Positions 1 through 8,991 of a stretch of 64,000 nt of DNA are shown here, piece by piece (position 1 is the stretch's first letter; the number at the start of each line of letters is the position of its first letter). The notes under the pieces are model-generated. The model made no database searches. It saw only the letters and a program-made list of their open reading frames with translations, and was not told the origin of the DNA. A program made the position numbers and the translations under genes. Origin of the DNA: Pedobacter jeongneungensis (GTDB taxonomy: Bacteria > Bacteroidota > Bacteroidia > Sphingobacteriales > Sphingobacteriaceae); assembly GCF_000633455.1 (NCBI RefSeq), contig NZ_AYMG01000008.1:186001-250000 (forward strand). Direction: 5' to 3'.

Positions 1-172
1 TGGCTTCCACCCCTGATTTCGTAAATTCAATATCAAATTGAACAATATTGTTCGGTTTAATTTCACCCACTATTCCATGTGCAAAAACATTAACTTCCAT
101 CCCTCCGTTTGATGGGGTTATCCCACCAAAACCTTCTTCATTATTATAGAATTTCACTGTACCCAGCCTCAT
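1..172 (-). CDS. Cold-shock-domain protein, partial at window edge
   Basis: The reading frame starts at the ATG read from 172 down to 170 and runs off the left edge after 57 codons. It opens with MRLGTVKFYN and has an RNP2-like VNVFAHG stretch, as in CspA-type OB folds that bind single-stranded RNA or DNA. The RNP1 motif is degenerate: EGFGGI replaces the usual KGFGFI, so one stacking aromatic residue is lost. It lies 4 nt downstream of the stop of the next cold-shock gene, so the two are probably cotranscribed and translationally coupled. The missing C-terminus prevents a length comparison. Confidence 0.75.
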   Translation of the reverse strand, partial: MRLGTVKFYNNEEGFGGITPSNGGMEVNVFAHGIVGEIKPNNIVQFDIEFTKSGVEA

Positions 173-176
173 ATCG

Positions 177-365
177 CTATTTAATCAATTTCACATTAAC
201 TGCATTTGGTCCTTTTTTACCTTGGGCAACCTCAAATTCAACACGGTCGTTCTGGTTTACTTTATCGATCAAACCTGTAACATGTACAAAAATTTCATCT
301 CCATTTTCTGTTACAACAAACCCAAAACCTTTAGATTCATTATAAAATTTTATTGTGCCTTGCAT
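177..365 (-). CDS. Cold-shock protein (CspA family)
   Basis: This is a complete 62-residue single cold-shock domain, slightly shorter than the 65-70 residues of CspA. RNP1 (K12-G-F-G-F-V17) and RNP2 (I25-F-V-H-V29) are intact, so it should bind single-stranded nucleic acid as an RNA chaperone in the cytoplasm. A second, degenerate cold-shock gene follows after 4 nt. A TAnnTTTG-type promoter element lies about 23 nt upstream of the start. Confidence 0.93.
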   Translation of the reverse strand: MQGTIKFYNESKGFGFVVTENGDEIFVHVTGLIDKVNQNDRVEFEVAQGKKGPNAVNVKLIK

Positions 366-387
366 TTTATTTAGATTTTTTAGTTAT

Positions 388-395
388 CAAACATA
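388..395 (-). promoter_or_regulatory. Bacteroidota -7 element of the cold-shock pair
   Basis: The minus strand reads TATGTTTG here, matching the TAnnTTTG -7 consensus, 23 nt before the ATG at 365. I found no TTG at the usual 17-23 nt spacing upstream, so only half of the promoter is supported. Confidence 0.4.
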
Positions 396-556
396 CGAAT
401 AACCAAAAATGTTTAGCTATTAAATAGATTTTCGCATTAAATATGTAGATCAAGGCAAAATGTACAACGTTTTAAATTTAAAGTCTAAAACTATACCATC
501 AAACAGAAAAAGCCACAGGTTAAACCCATGGCTTCCAAAATATTCAGATTATGCCT

Positions 557-1564
557 TTAAGCATTTACAAATTGCATTTGGGTGGCATCATACCGCCCAC
601 CAGCGGTAGCGCCTGCAGGAATAACAGATTCTAATTTTTCTTTTTCGGCTACGCTTAATGTAATATTGGTGGCAGCAGCATTTTCTTCAATATATTTAAT
701 TCTTTTTGTACCAGGAATGGCCAATACACCTTGGGCTAGTACCCAGGCCAATGCCAATTGCGAAGGCGTTACGCCCTTATTTGCAGCAATAAGCTCTATT
801 TCTTTCAACAATGCTATATTTTTATAAAAGTTATCACCCTGAAAACGTGGAATACTCCTGCGGAAATCATCTTCGGCAAAATCATCCGGGCTTTTAATAT
901 CACCTGAAATAAAACCTCTTCCCAATGGAGAATAAGCAACAAAACCAATTCCAAGTTCATTCAGAGTATCCAATACACTGCTGGTTTCTGCCTCGCGCTC
1001 GAAAAGCGAATATTCACTCTGTACCGCGGTAATGGGATGGATTTTATGCGCCCGTTTAATCGTTTCTGCTGAAACCTCTGATAAGCCGATATACTTTACC
1101 TTCCCTGATTTAACCAATTCGGCCATTGCACCCACCGTTTCTTCTATTGGCGTATTGGGATCAACCCGATGCAGGTAATATAAATCAATGTAATCTGTAC
1201 CAAGATTTTTCAATGAACGGTCTACCGCTTTTTGAATGTAAGCTGGTGTTCCATTAAATCCCCACGTTAATTGTTCGTTATCATCAACTTCATAACCAAA
1301 TTTTGTAGCAATGGTATATTGATCACGATTACCTTTTATCGCTTTTGCAACTAAACGCTCGTTTAACAGTGGTCCATACAAATCTGCAGTATCTAAAAAA
1401 TCAATTCCAAGTTCCAATGCTCGATGGATGGTTGCAATTGATTCCTCTTCATTGGCTTTGCCGTAAATATCTCCGCCAGCTATAGTCGTCATACCCATGC
1501 AACCCAATCCCTGCACCGGTACCTGTAGTCCTTCACTACCTAAGTTTATTCTTTTCATGCTCAT
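557..1564 (-). CDS. Aldo/keto reductase
   Basis: This is a 335-residue NADPH-dependent oxidoreductase of the AKR TIM-barrel family, usual length about 330. The catalytic tetrad can be placed at D58 (DTADLYG), Y63, K88 (ATKFG) and H132 (YLHRVD). The C-terminal part carries the expected cofactor-binding stretch ending in [14 protein letters not shown]. Its substrate cannot be read from sequence; relatives reduce aldehydes or ketones. The AraC-type gene lies 110 bp upstream on the same strand and may regulate it. The Met-Ser-Met start leaves the second Met as an alternative. Confidence 0.93.
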   Translation of the reverse strand: MSMKRINLGSEGLQVPVQGLGCMGMTTIAGGDIYGKANEEESIATIHRALELGIDFLDTADLYGPLLNERLVAKAIKGNRDQYTIATKFGYEVDDNEQLTWGFNGTPAYIQKAVDRSLKNLGTDYIDLYYLHRVDPNTPIEETVGAMAELVKSGKVKYIGLSEVSAETIKRAHKIHPITAVQSEYSLFEREAETSSVLDTLNELGIGFVAYSPLGRGFISGDIKSPDDFAEDDFRRSIPRFQGDNFYKNIALLKEIELIAANKGVTPSQLALAWVLAQGVLAIPGTKRIKYIEENAAATNITLSVAEKEKLESVIPAGATAGGRYDATQMQFVNA

Positions 1565-1674
1565 GTCTTAATTTCTATAAGTTTATAAAGCAAAGGTATA
1601 ACCCGCAAACCTCAGGAGATTATACAAATCAAAGTGTTTATTAAACAAATCAACTTAAAGAAAAAGAAGGAAAG

Positions 1675-2598
1675 CTAAACAGGCAAAGAATTGTTCCTGA
1701 CTTTCATCGGGGTATAGCCCGTATGTTTTTTAAAGAAATTATTAAAGTATGAAGCATATTCAAAACCAAGACTGAAAGCAATCTCGGCTACGCTCCAATC
1801 GGTATGTAACAAAAGAGATTTGGCTTCAGCAATAATGGCCTCATTAATAATGGTGGTAGTAGATTTACCCGTTACTTCCTGAATGGCAGCGTTTAAATGG
1901 TTTACGTGTACAGAAAGCCGTTCGGCATAATCGCCGGCTTTTTTAAGTTTAAGTGGATCTTGAGGAGAATCGACAGGGAACTGTTTTTCTAAAACGGTTA
2001 AAAACAGGTTGGTAATTCTTGAAGCTGCATTTGTTGGATTAAAATAAGCTACTGCAGGCTGCATCTTAACGGCTTCATGAATAATTACATTCACATAGTT
2101 ACGGATCAGCTCATATTTATATACATAATCGCCATCCATTTCAGTCTGCATCCTTACAAAAATGCTTTTAAGATAGTTCAGTTGCTCCTCTTCCAGCAGG
2201 TAAACAGGATTTCCATCTGCTTTAAACAAAGTAGAATCCTGTAAGCTTTCCATACGTGCACCTGTATGCAGAAAATCTTCGCTGAAAACGCAGAAATGCC
2301 CATCGTACACCATATCCTCTTCCCTGGCATCCCAGGAATAAGGAATTAACGGATTGGTAAAAACCAATGCAGGTTTGCTGATTTCGATATCACGGTTGGC
2401 ATACAACAGCGTACTACAGCCTTTTGTAATGAGCGAAATTTTATAAAAATCTCTCCTGTTATAAGCTGTCAACTTACATTTATCATCATTCATCCCAGCA
2501 ACCCTGAACTGAATAGGATCGATATGGATACCAGAAAATGAATTTGTTTTTTTGCCGGATACCGGATTTTGCTGCATGTTCAAAATTAAACAATTCAA
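1675..2598 (-). CDS. AraC-family transcriptional regulator
   Basis: The protein has 307 residues. The N-terminal part looks like a cupin-type ligand-sensing domain. The C-terminal ~100 residues carry two helix-turn-helix units, with WSVAEIAFSLGFEYASYFNNFFKKHTGYTP matching the AraC signature in pattern. It is transcribed in the same direction as the aldo/keto reductase that follows 110 bp later, and this arrangement is common for AraC regulators controlling a neighbouring reductase. The effector is unknown. The first ten residues contain several start options; M1 at 2598 is kept. Confidence 0.9.
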   Translation of the reverse strand: MNCLILNMQQNPVSGKKTNSFSGIHIDPIQFRVAGMNDDKCKLTAYNRRDFYKISLITKGCSTLLYANRDIEISKPALVFTNPLIPYSWDAREEDMVYDGHFCVFSEDFLHTGARMESLQDSTLFKADGNPVYLLEEEQLNYLKSIFVRMQTEMDGDYVYKYELIRNYVNVIIHEAVKMQPAVAYFNPTNAASRITNLFLTVLEKQFPVDSPQDPLKLKKAGDYAERLSVHVNHLNAAIQEVTGKSTTTIINEAIIAEAKSLLLHTDWSVAEIAFSLGFEYASYFNNFFKKHTGYTPMKVRNNSLPV

Positions 2599-2635
2599 AG
2601 AGAAAACAACCCTATGAAATTATTTGAAAATTGAA

Positions 2636-2728
2636 CTAGCTCTTTTTACCATTAAAAATTACAAAGAAAACACTAAAACCGCCTAAAAGGAAAACTATTC
2701 CAAGAATCATATTTAATTTATCGCCCAT
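2636..2728 (-). CDS. Possible 30-residue membrane miniprotein
   Basis: An ATG at 2728 opens a 30-codon frame ending with TAG at 2636. The predicted peptide starts MGDKLN, has one hydrophobic segment of about 19 residues rich in Leu, Val, Ile and Phe, and ends in the basic tail NGKKS, a typical small single-pass membrane protein layout. It lies in the gap upstream of the AraC gene on the same strand. No family is recognised and no clear promoter was found, so this rests on composition alone. Confidence 0.33.
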   Translation of the reverse strand: MGDKLNMILGIVFLLGGFSVFFVIFNGKKS

Positions 2729-2927
2729 TCTGTAATGTACAGATTAAATCCGTAATGACAATATAGTGACACAAAATAGTTACAAAATACAACCATAAGT
2801 TGTAAGGATATTGGTTTTTGTTTAAATTGACATCTGAATAAGCTAAAAACAGTTCACTAAAATCTAACCATATATAAAACATATACCAATTGGCAATGTT
2901 AAATAAAAGACACTAAACTACCAGAAT

Positions 2928-3110
2928 ATGAAACAATTAAGCAAAAATAGCAGTAAAGAAGAGCTTGAAAGCATCAGAAAAGGTGATACGATTAAAGATG
3001 ATACCGGAAAACAGGGAGAAGTTGCCCAGATCGAAATATTAACCCGCCGCCAGGAAAAACAATATTATTATAAACTTAAAAACGACGGCACCATACTGGT
3101 GATTAAATAA
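2928..3110 (+). CDS. Small hypothetical protein, 60 aa
   Basis: This is a compact charged protein with no signal peptide or membrane segment. The middle part (about residues 18-40, IRKGDTIKDDTGKQGEV) resembles a KOW-like or small beta-barrel turn pattern, but this is only a resemblance. It lies alone between the AraC gene (opposite strand) and the GSDH genes. No function is proposed. Confidence 0.6.
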   Translation: MKQLSKNSSKEELESIRKGDTIKDDTGKQGEVAQIEILTRRQEKQYYYKLKNDGTILVIK

Positions 3111-3197
3111 GTAAAGCAAATCTCTGTTTATAAACAGCTAAGCATATGAATTTTATGCTATATTTATCTGGTAAAACGATTTATCAATCTTCTACCT

Positions 3198-4613
3198 ATG
3201 ATAAAGACAAAATACCTTATTTATCTGGCTTTTATAAGCGCCTTTGCTTTCGCAAGCAGTTTTACAGCTAAAAATAATAAGGATGAAACCAATGTATTTT
3301 TCAAAATAGATACTTTGGCCAGTAACCTTACCGTACCCTGGCAGATTACCTTCCTGCCAGATCGTACCATGTTGTTTACCGAACGCCCCGGGCAGGTACG
3401 CCTTTACCGCAATGGAAAACTTAAAGAAAAGCCAATATTATCGGTAAATGATATTAAAGCTGAAACTAAAACAGGTTTATTGGGCATGGTGATCCACCCT
3501 GCCTTTAACAAGAATCATTTTATTTACATTGCCCATAATTATGGAAAAAATAACCGCTTGTGGCTCCGTGTAGTGCGTTATGAATTTAAAAACGACACGC
3601 TTATCCACCCTAAAACATTAATAGAACAGATTCCTGCTGCACGAAACCACACTGGATGTCGGTTGATTTTCGGGCCAGACCAAAAATTATACATTTCTAC
3701 AGGTGATGCCGATCAGCCTATATTGGCCCAGGATTTAAAAACTTACAATGGTAAAATTTTAAGGATAAATGATGATGGAAGTATTCCCGCAGATAATCCT
3801 TTTGTTAAAAATGATACGGCCCATAAAGAAATCTGGTCATATGGCCACCGCAATCCTCAAGGCCTAACTTTTGAGCCGGTAAGCAAACAATTTTACGCTA
3901 CAGAACATGGCCCTACAGGTGGCGATGAGGTTAATATCATTGAAAAAGGAGCAAATTATGGCTGGCCGGTAATCCACCATCAGGAAAGCAAAGCGGGCAT
4001 GAAAACCCCATTTTTAGAATATACACCTTCAATTGGTCCTTCGGAGGCTACATTTTATAAGGGCAATACTTTTCCTCAATCGAAAAATAATCTACTCATT
4101 GCCTGTTTACGCGACGAATCGGTATTGAGGATTGAAATGGATAAAGGAAAAGTGCTTAAACAGGAAGTGTTATTAAAAAAGCAATATGGCAGGATCCGGT
4201 CAATAGTGGTTGGCCCTGATGGATACCTTTATATATCAACATCAAATTTCGATATGCCCGAAAGTAAAGGCGAAAGACCTTATGATATGATCCTCAGGCT
4301 GCGTCCCTCAACTACAAAAAACAATCAGATAGCCCAAACCATCACTTCAAATAACAAAACGACTACAACTGCTGGTCCTGCTATGATGTTTAAACAGCTC
4401 TGCGCATCCTGCCACGGCGATAAGTTACAGGGCAGTGCGACGGTTTATAGCCTTGTTGGTGGTAAATTCAAACATGGCGCAGATAAACAATCGATTATCA
4501 ACAACATCAGCAATGGAATAATAGATAAAGGAATGCCTGCCTGGAATGGTGCCATCAGCAAAAAGGACATCGAGAGCCTGGCAGATTATATGTTAAGGGT
4601 AAAGAATGAGTGA
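3198..4613 (+). CDS. Secreted GSDH-type sugar dehydrogenase with C-terminal cytochrome c
   Basis: This 471-residue protein starts with a Sec signal (first ~20 residues) and continues as a six-bladed glucose/sorbosone dehydrogenase beta-propeller (about residues 38-370), with the family stretches LTVPWQITFLPD, GLLGMVIHP and YGHRNPQGL. A C-terminal cytochrome c domain follows, with the haem motif CASCH at 402-406 and a probable axial Met near 446 (GMPAW). It is expected to oxidise a sugar or other polyol in the periplasm, perhaps with PQQ, and pass electrons to its own haem. PQQ dependence is inferred from the family, and the substrate is unknown. A second GSDH-haem protein follows. Confidence 0.88.
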   Translation: MIKTKYLIYLAFISAFAFASSFTAKNNKDETNVFFKIDTLASNLTVPWQITFLPDRTMLFTERPGQVRLYRNGKLKEKPILSVNDIKAETKTGLLGMVIHPAFNKNHFIYIAHNYGKNNRLWLRVVRYEFKNDTLIHPKTLIEQIPAARNHTGCRLIFGPDQKLYISTGDADQPILAQDLKTYNGKILRINDDGSIPADNPFVKNDTAHKEIWSYGHRNPQGLTFEPVSKQFYATEHGPTGGDEVNIIEKGANYGWPVIHHQESKAGMKTPFLEYTPSIGPSEATFYKGNTFPQSKNNLLIACLRDESVLRIEMDKGKVLKQEVLLKKQYGRIRSIVVGPDGYLYISTSNFDMPESKGERPYDMILRLRPSTTKNNQIAQTITSNNKTTTTAGPAMMFKQLCASCHGDKLQGSATVYSLVGGKFKHGADKQSIINNISNGIIDKGMPAWNGAISKKDIESLADYMLRVKNE

Positions 4614-4668
4614 GAAAGTGATAGAATGAATGATGGAGTGAGTGAATTTAAGACTTCAGTAAATCCAA

Positions 4669-4700
4669 CATTCTCTAATTCAATCATTCTCTAATTCAAT
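4669..4700 (+). repeat. 16-bp tandem duplication
   Basis: CATTCTCTAATTCAAT occurs twice back to back between the two GSDH genes. The purine-rich sequence just upstream (about 4610-4650) resembles its reverse complement imperfectly, so the spacer can fold. The function is unknown. Confidence 0.7.
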
Positions 4701-4779
4701 GATTCGCATAAATTTTGATACAATGGTTCAATTTTTAAAACATTGCGCTATATTTATTGAAAATACCTCAACCAAATAG

Positions 4780-7488
4780 ATGAAAACAACATTTACCTTA
4801 GTGTTATCTGCCATTGCGTTTATATTAATTTCGGCGACTACATTCAACAAAAAAACTTACCAGGGCAAGGCTTTCAATTTTTTGAACAAAAATAAAATTG
4901 ATACACCCGATCAGGACCGCTTCGTTAAGGTTACCCTCGCGCAGGGAGAATTTATGGAACCAACCGAAATGGCCGTTCTTCCAAACCTGGATATTTTAGT
5001 GGCACAACGCCGTGGTGAAATATTAATTTATAAAAACCAGACTAAAAAAATTAAAGACGCCGGCAAACTCGATGTTTACTTCAAAACCAGCAATCCTGAT
5101 GTGAATGCCGAAGAAGGTTTATTGGGTATGGCGGCAGATCCAAAATTTGCAGTAAATAAATACATTTACCTTTTTTACAGTCCATTTGATAAATCAGTAA
5201 ACCGTTTATCGAGGTTTAAGCTGGTTAACGATCAGATCATAAAAGAATCAGAGAAGATCATTTTGGAATTTTATTCTCAACGCGAAATCTGCTGCCATAC
5301 CGGTGGTTCGATTGCATTTGGATCAGACAACCTGCTTTATGTTTCTACAGGCGATAACTCTACTCCTTTTGATGCGCCAAAACAACAATACGTGAATAAA
5401 GGTTACGCTCCGCTTGATAACAGAAAAGGCTTTGAACAATACGATGCCAGAAGATCAGCTGGAAATACCAATGATTTAAGAGGAAAAATTTTAAGGATCA
5501 AAGTGAATGAAGATGGAACGTACAGCATCCCTGATGGCAACCTTTTTCCAAAAAACGATCCGAAGGCCCGACCAGAAATTTACGTAATGGGCAACAGAAA
5601 TCCTTACCGCATTTCAGTAGATCAAAAATCCAATTTTTTATATTGGGGCGAAGTAGGTCCTGATGCATCTAATGATGATGCTTTAAGAGGCCCTAGAGGT
5701 TATGATGAGGTTAACCAGGCTAAAAAGGCGGGTAATTTTGGTTGGCCGCTTTTTATTGGCAATAACTATCCTTACAAAGCTTATGATTTTACCAACGGCG
5801 CAAATGGCAATGCTTTTGATCCTAAGGTGCCAATTAACAATTCGCCCAATAATACTGGTTTGCAGCAGCTTCCTCCGGCACAACCGGCCTTTATCTGGTA
5901 TCCTTATGGCGAGTCGGCAGAATTTCCACAAGTAGGTGCAGGAGGACGTACGGCAATGGCCGGACCAGTATATTACGCGAGTGCTAACTCGCCCTACCCT
6001 GCTTATTACAACGGAAAACTGATAATTTATGAATGGGTACGCGGTTGGGTAAAAGCCGTAACCATGAACGATAAAGGCGATTACCAGAGCATGGAACCTT
6101 TTTTATCAAAAGTTTCGCTGGCTGCACCAATCGATATGGAGTTAGGTCCTGATGGAAAATTGTATATTTTAGAGTATGGCAAAGGCTGGTTCAGTAAAAA
6201 TCCTGATGCTGCCATCTCAAGGATTGATTATTTAAAAGGAAACCGTCCGCCAACAGTTGAAAAACTGAACATTGTAAAAACAAGCGGATTGCTTCCTTAT
6301 AAAATGACCGCTAATGTTATCGCTAAAGATCCTGATGGTGATGCTTTAACTTATATTTGGAGTTTAGGAAAAGGCATAATCAAAACCACAACTACCCCAA
6401 CCTTACAATATACTTTTGCTAAAGCAGGCGAATACCCGGTAAGCGTTACCGTAATGGATAAAAGCAAAGCCTCTGCAAAGAGCGCTGTTATACCTGTTTT
6501 TGCAGGAAACGAGCATCCTAATGTAACAATCGATTTAGCCGGAAATAAGAGTTTTTATTTCCCGAACAAACCTGTTGATTATAAAGTTCTGGTAAGCGAT
6601 AAAGGTTCTAAAGTAAATAACAGCCGCATCTACATCTCAAATACGTATACAGAAGGAACAGATTTGGCCGGAGCACAATTGGGTCATCAGCAGGCTGCAC
6701 AAACCATGATTGGTAAGGCATTAATGCTAAAATCTGATTGCAGCACTTGTCATAAAGAATCTGCCGTTTCCATTGGCCCTGCATTTGATAAAGTGGCAGC
6801 CAAATATAAAAATGACCCCAAAGCGGTTGATTACCTGGCTTCGAAAGTAATTGGCGGTAGCCAGGGTGTTTGGGGAGAAGTACCTATGCCGGCACACACC
6901 GCAATGAAAGAAGCAGAAGTGAAGAAAATTACCGAATGGATCATGACTTTGGGCAATAAAGAAGCAGTTAAAGCATCACTACCCACTTCTGGTAAAATCG
7001 TTCCACCTATGGCAAAAGATAAAAAGAAATCGGTTTTAACATTAAAAGCAACTTATACAGATGCAGGTGCTGCCGGTTTGAAGCCATTAACAACTACTAA
7101 CCTGGTTAACTTAAAAAGCAGTGTAATTGATGCAGATGACATTAAAGATTTTCGAGGCTTTGAACGAAAAGACGTTTTTGGAGGTGAAAAACTGATTTTA
7201 AGCAAAGATAATGGCTGGATAGCCATAAAAGATGTTGATTTGAACGGTATTTCTGGCTTCGAATTTTCATTCTTAAATCTTGATCCGGGTGCTGACGGGG
7301 AAATAGAAATCAGATTGGATGATAGTAAAGGTATTATAATCGGAAAATCTACTTTCAGAAAAAGTGTTCCAATTAATATGCTTTCAGATGGAAAATTCCA
7401 TTCGATCTATTTTGTTTTCAAAGAATTAAAAACCGGCGACAAAAAGAATAGACCGATTATTCAATCTATAACAGTAGAACCTAAATAG
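4780..7488 (+). CDS. Large secreted GSDH-type dehydrogenase with PKD, cytochrome c and carbohydrate-binding-like domains
   Basis: This 902-residue protein has an N-terminal signal (about residues 1-20), a GSDH propeller (about 50-485, with EEGLLGMAADPKF and MGNRNPYRIS), a PKD domain (about 490-575, DPDGDALTYIWSLG), a cytochrome c domain with CSTCH at 654-658, and a C-terminal beta-rich segment (about 775-900) resembling CBM6-like or sugar-binding modules. It is expected at the periplasm or cell surface, where it oxidises a carbohydrate. It lies 166 bp after a shorter GSDH-haem protein and is followed by a strong terminator. Domain edges are estimates by eye. Confidence 0.87.
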   Translation: MKTTFTLVLSAIAFILISATTFNKKTYQGKAFNFLNKNKIDTPDQDRFVKVTLAQGEFMEPTEMAVLPNLDILVAQRRGEILIYKNQTKKIKDAGKLDVYFKTSNPDVNAEEGLLGMAADPKFAVNKYIYLFYSPFDKSVNRLSRFKLVNDQIIKESEKIILEFYSQREICCHTGGSIAFGSDNLLYVSTGDNSTPFDAPKQQYVNKGYAPLDNRKGFEQYDARRSAGNTNDLRGKILRIKVNEDGTYSIPDGNLFPKNDPKARPEIYVMGNRNPYRISVDQKSNFLYWGEVGPDASNDDALRGPRGYDEVNQAKKAGNFGWPLFIGNNYPYKAYDFTNGANGNAFDPKVPINNSPNNTGLQQLPPAQPAFIWYPYGESAEFPQVGAGGRTAMAGPVYYASANSPYPAYYNGKLIIYEWVRGWVKAVTMNDKGDYQSMEPFLSKVSLAAPIDMELGPDGKLYILEYGKGWFSKNPDAAISRIDYLKGNRPPTVEKLNIVKTSGLLPYKMTANVIAKDPDGDALTYIWSLGKGIIKTTTTPTLQYTFAKAGEYPVSVTVMDKSKASAKSAVIPVFAGNEHPNVTIDLAGNKSFYFPNKPVDYKVLVSDKGSKVNNSRIYISNTYTEGTDLAGAQLGHQQAAQTMIGKALMLKSDCSTCHKESAVSIGPAFDKVAAKYKNDPKAVDYLASKVIGGSQGVWGEVPMPAHTAMKEAEVKKITEWIMTLGNKEAVKASLPTSGKIVPPMAKDKKKSVLTLKATYTDAGAAGLKPLTTTNLVNLKSSVIDADDIKDFRGFERKDVFGGEKLILSKDNGWIAIKDVDLNGISGFEFSFLNLDPGADGEIEIRLDDSKGIIIGKSTFRKSVPINMLSDGKFHSIYFVFKELKTGDKKNRPIIQSITVEPK

Positions 7489-7505
7489 TTTAATCGAAAA
7501 AACTT

Positions 7506-7543
7506 AGCCCGAAACCTATAACAACAGGTTTCGGGCTTTTTAT
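7506..7543 (+). terminator. Intrinsic terminator after the GSDH gene
   Basis: AGCCCGAAACCT (7506-7517) pairs perfectly with AGGTTTCGGGCT (7526-7537) across an 8-nt loop and is followed by a T-rich run. It lies 18 bp after the stop codon. Confidence 0.92.
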
Positions 7544-7587
7544 TGTAAAAATTAATGATTTAATACCCTTCATTAATCCTGCTATAA

Positions 7588-7595
7588 TATCTTTG
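7588..7595 (+). promoter_or_regulatory. -7 element of the HAD gene
   Basis: TATCTTTG matches TAnnTTTG. Transcription would start near 7600, leaving a short leader that holds AAGG (7607-7610) before the ATG at 7617. This argues for that start rather than the upstream TTG at 7593, which lies inside the promoter. Confidence 0.5.
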
Positions 7596-7616
7596 CAGCA
7601 AACTTTAAGGATTTCC

Positions 7617-8252
7617 ATGCAAAACATTAAAAACATTATTTTCGACTACGGAAATGTCATATTTGATATCGATTTCAGAATAGCCCAGGCATCTTTTCAA
7701 AAATTGAGTATTACCGATATAGAAAGTTTCTTTGCGCACAAAGGACATAACCAAATATTTGATGATTTTGAAACAGGTGCCATTTCTCCAGCTGATTTTA
7801 GGGCGGGAATCAGGAAAGCAGCCAATAAACCTGAATTAACCGATCAACAGATTGATGATGCATGGAACAGCTTATTAATTGGTACTATTCAGGAAAACCA
7901 TGATTTATTGCTTCAGGTGAAAGAAAAATACCGTACCTTTTTGTTGAGCAATAACAACGAAATTCATTATGATTGGATTATCAATTATTTGAAAACTACT
8001 TTCGAAATCAATAACTATGATGCTTATTTTGAAAAAGCTTATTTCTCACAGCACATGAAATTGCGCAAACCCAATACCAATATTTTTGAGCAGGTATTAA
8101 AAGAAAACAACTTAGATCCATCCGAAACCTTATTCATCGACGATAGCCCGCAACACATAGAAGGGGCTAAAAAAGTAGGCCTGAATACTTTATTAATGAC
8201 AGAAAAACCTGCTCATTTAGCTTCGTTTTTAAAAGCAAATGGAATTTTGTAA
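7617..8252 (+). CDS. HAD-superfamily hydrolase, subfamily IA
   Basis: The frame gives 211 residues from the ATG at 7617, which has an AAGG ribosome-binding site 7 nt upstream; an in-frame TTG at 7593 overlaps the promoter and is unlikely. HAD motif I is FDYGNVIFD near residues 9-17, motif II LLSNNN, motif III in MKLRKP and motif IV FIDDSPQHIEGA. The cap is helical, as in phosphoglycolate phosphatase or haloacid dehalogenase relatives. It probably hydrolyses a small phosphorylated metabolite in the cytosol. The gene is followed 8 bp later by a DUF962 gene and may form a two-gene unit with it. Confidence 0.92.
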   Translation: MQNIKNIIFDYGNVIFDIDFRIAQASFQKLSITDIESFFAHKGHNQIFDDFETGAISPADFRAGIRKAANKPELTDQQIDDAWNSLLIGTIQENHDLLLQVKEKYRTFLLSNNNEIHYDWIINYLKTTFEINNYDAYFEKAYFSQHMKLRKPNTNIFEQVLKENNLDPSETLFIDDSPQHIEGAKKVGLNTLLMTEKPAHLASFLKANGIL

Positions 8253-8260
8253 ATTAGGGT

Positions 8261-8581
8261 ATGACAGAGAAAAAGTTTAAATCGCTCAAAGAGTTCTACC
8301 CTTTTTACCTTTCAGAACACAGCAACACCACCTCCCGAATCCTGCATTTTATTGGAACTGGCTTAGTTGTACTTGCTTTTTTTACCGGTTTTCTTTTCCA
8401 TAACTGGCACTTCTTTCTGGCCATGCCCATATTAGGCTATGGTTTTGCATGGGTAGGCCATTTCTTCTTCGAAAAAAACAAACCCGCTACTTTTCAGTAT
8501 CCGGGTTATAGCCTGGCAAGTGATTTTATCTTGTTTTATGATCTGTTAACCGGAAAACAAGGTTTTATAGTGAAGAAATAG
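8261..8581 (+). CDS. DUF962 / Mpo1-like membrane protein
   Basis: This 106-residue protein matches the DUF962 pattern: FYPFYLSEHSNTTSRILHFIGT near the N-terminus and GYGFAWVGHFFFEKNKPATF in the middle, with two or more membrane segments. The yeast member Mpo1 is a dioxygenase acting in alpha-oxidation of 2-hydroxy fatty acids; the conserved His residues (H20, H29 and GHFF) fit metal binding. Whether the bacterial protein does the same is inference. It follows the HAD gene by 8 bp. Confidence 0.85.
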   Translation: MTEKKFKSLKEFYPFYLSEHSNTTSRILHFIGTGLVVLAFFTGFLFHNWHFFLAMPILGYGFAWVGHFFFEKNKPATFQYPGYSLASDFILFYDLLTGKQGFIVKK

Positions 8582-8991
8582 TTTTCGCATAAGTCTAAGA
8601 AAACCACCGTTGAACCTAAACTCGATCCGATAGCTATCGGATGGAGCGGCATCCTTTTTGGCTGTCACCCTGAGGGAAGTCGAAGGGCAGCTAAAAAGAT
8701 ACAGCGCAAAGCGAGGCTGCACATCCATAAGAACTACTGCACGCTCATTTTCAAAAAAATAATAACTGGTCCCAGTAGGTTGGTCGTCATCCGATAGCTA
8801 TCGGATCCCGCGCAGGCGGGAATCTTAAAGCTGATTGTATTAAGATTCCCAATCAACCCGATAGCTATCGGGTTGGGAATGACGATTTCTCGCAGCCTAT
8901 CAAGCTCTAAAATTCCACCGTCATTCATATTGATTTTTATGAAATAAGTTGAACCTCGAAATGACGACTTTATTATTAAAAGAAAACTGAA
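8582..8991. repeat. Intergenic block with three palindromic repeats
   Basis: This gap of about 410 bp between convergent genes holds no credible gene. It contains three copies of a palindrome with core CCGATAGCTATCGG (8625-8642, 8789-8806, and 8855-8874 with outer pairs changed to AACC/GGTT), plus the module CCCGCGCAGGCGGGAATCTTAA (about 8807-8828), which recurs near 12740. A fourth palindrome copy is at 37125-37142. These look like short dispersed repeat elements, similar in style to REP sequences. Confidence 0.75.

Noticed and set aside
7593..7616. Upstream TTG start for the HAD gene
   Set aside because: It is inside the -7 element; the ATG at 7617 has a ribosome site and begins the family sequence.
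8546..8928. Two minus-strand frames (60 and 64 aa)
   Set aside because: They consist of palindromic repeat sequence and have no coding character.
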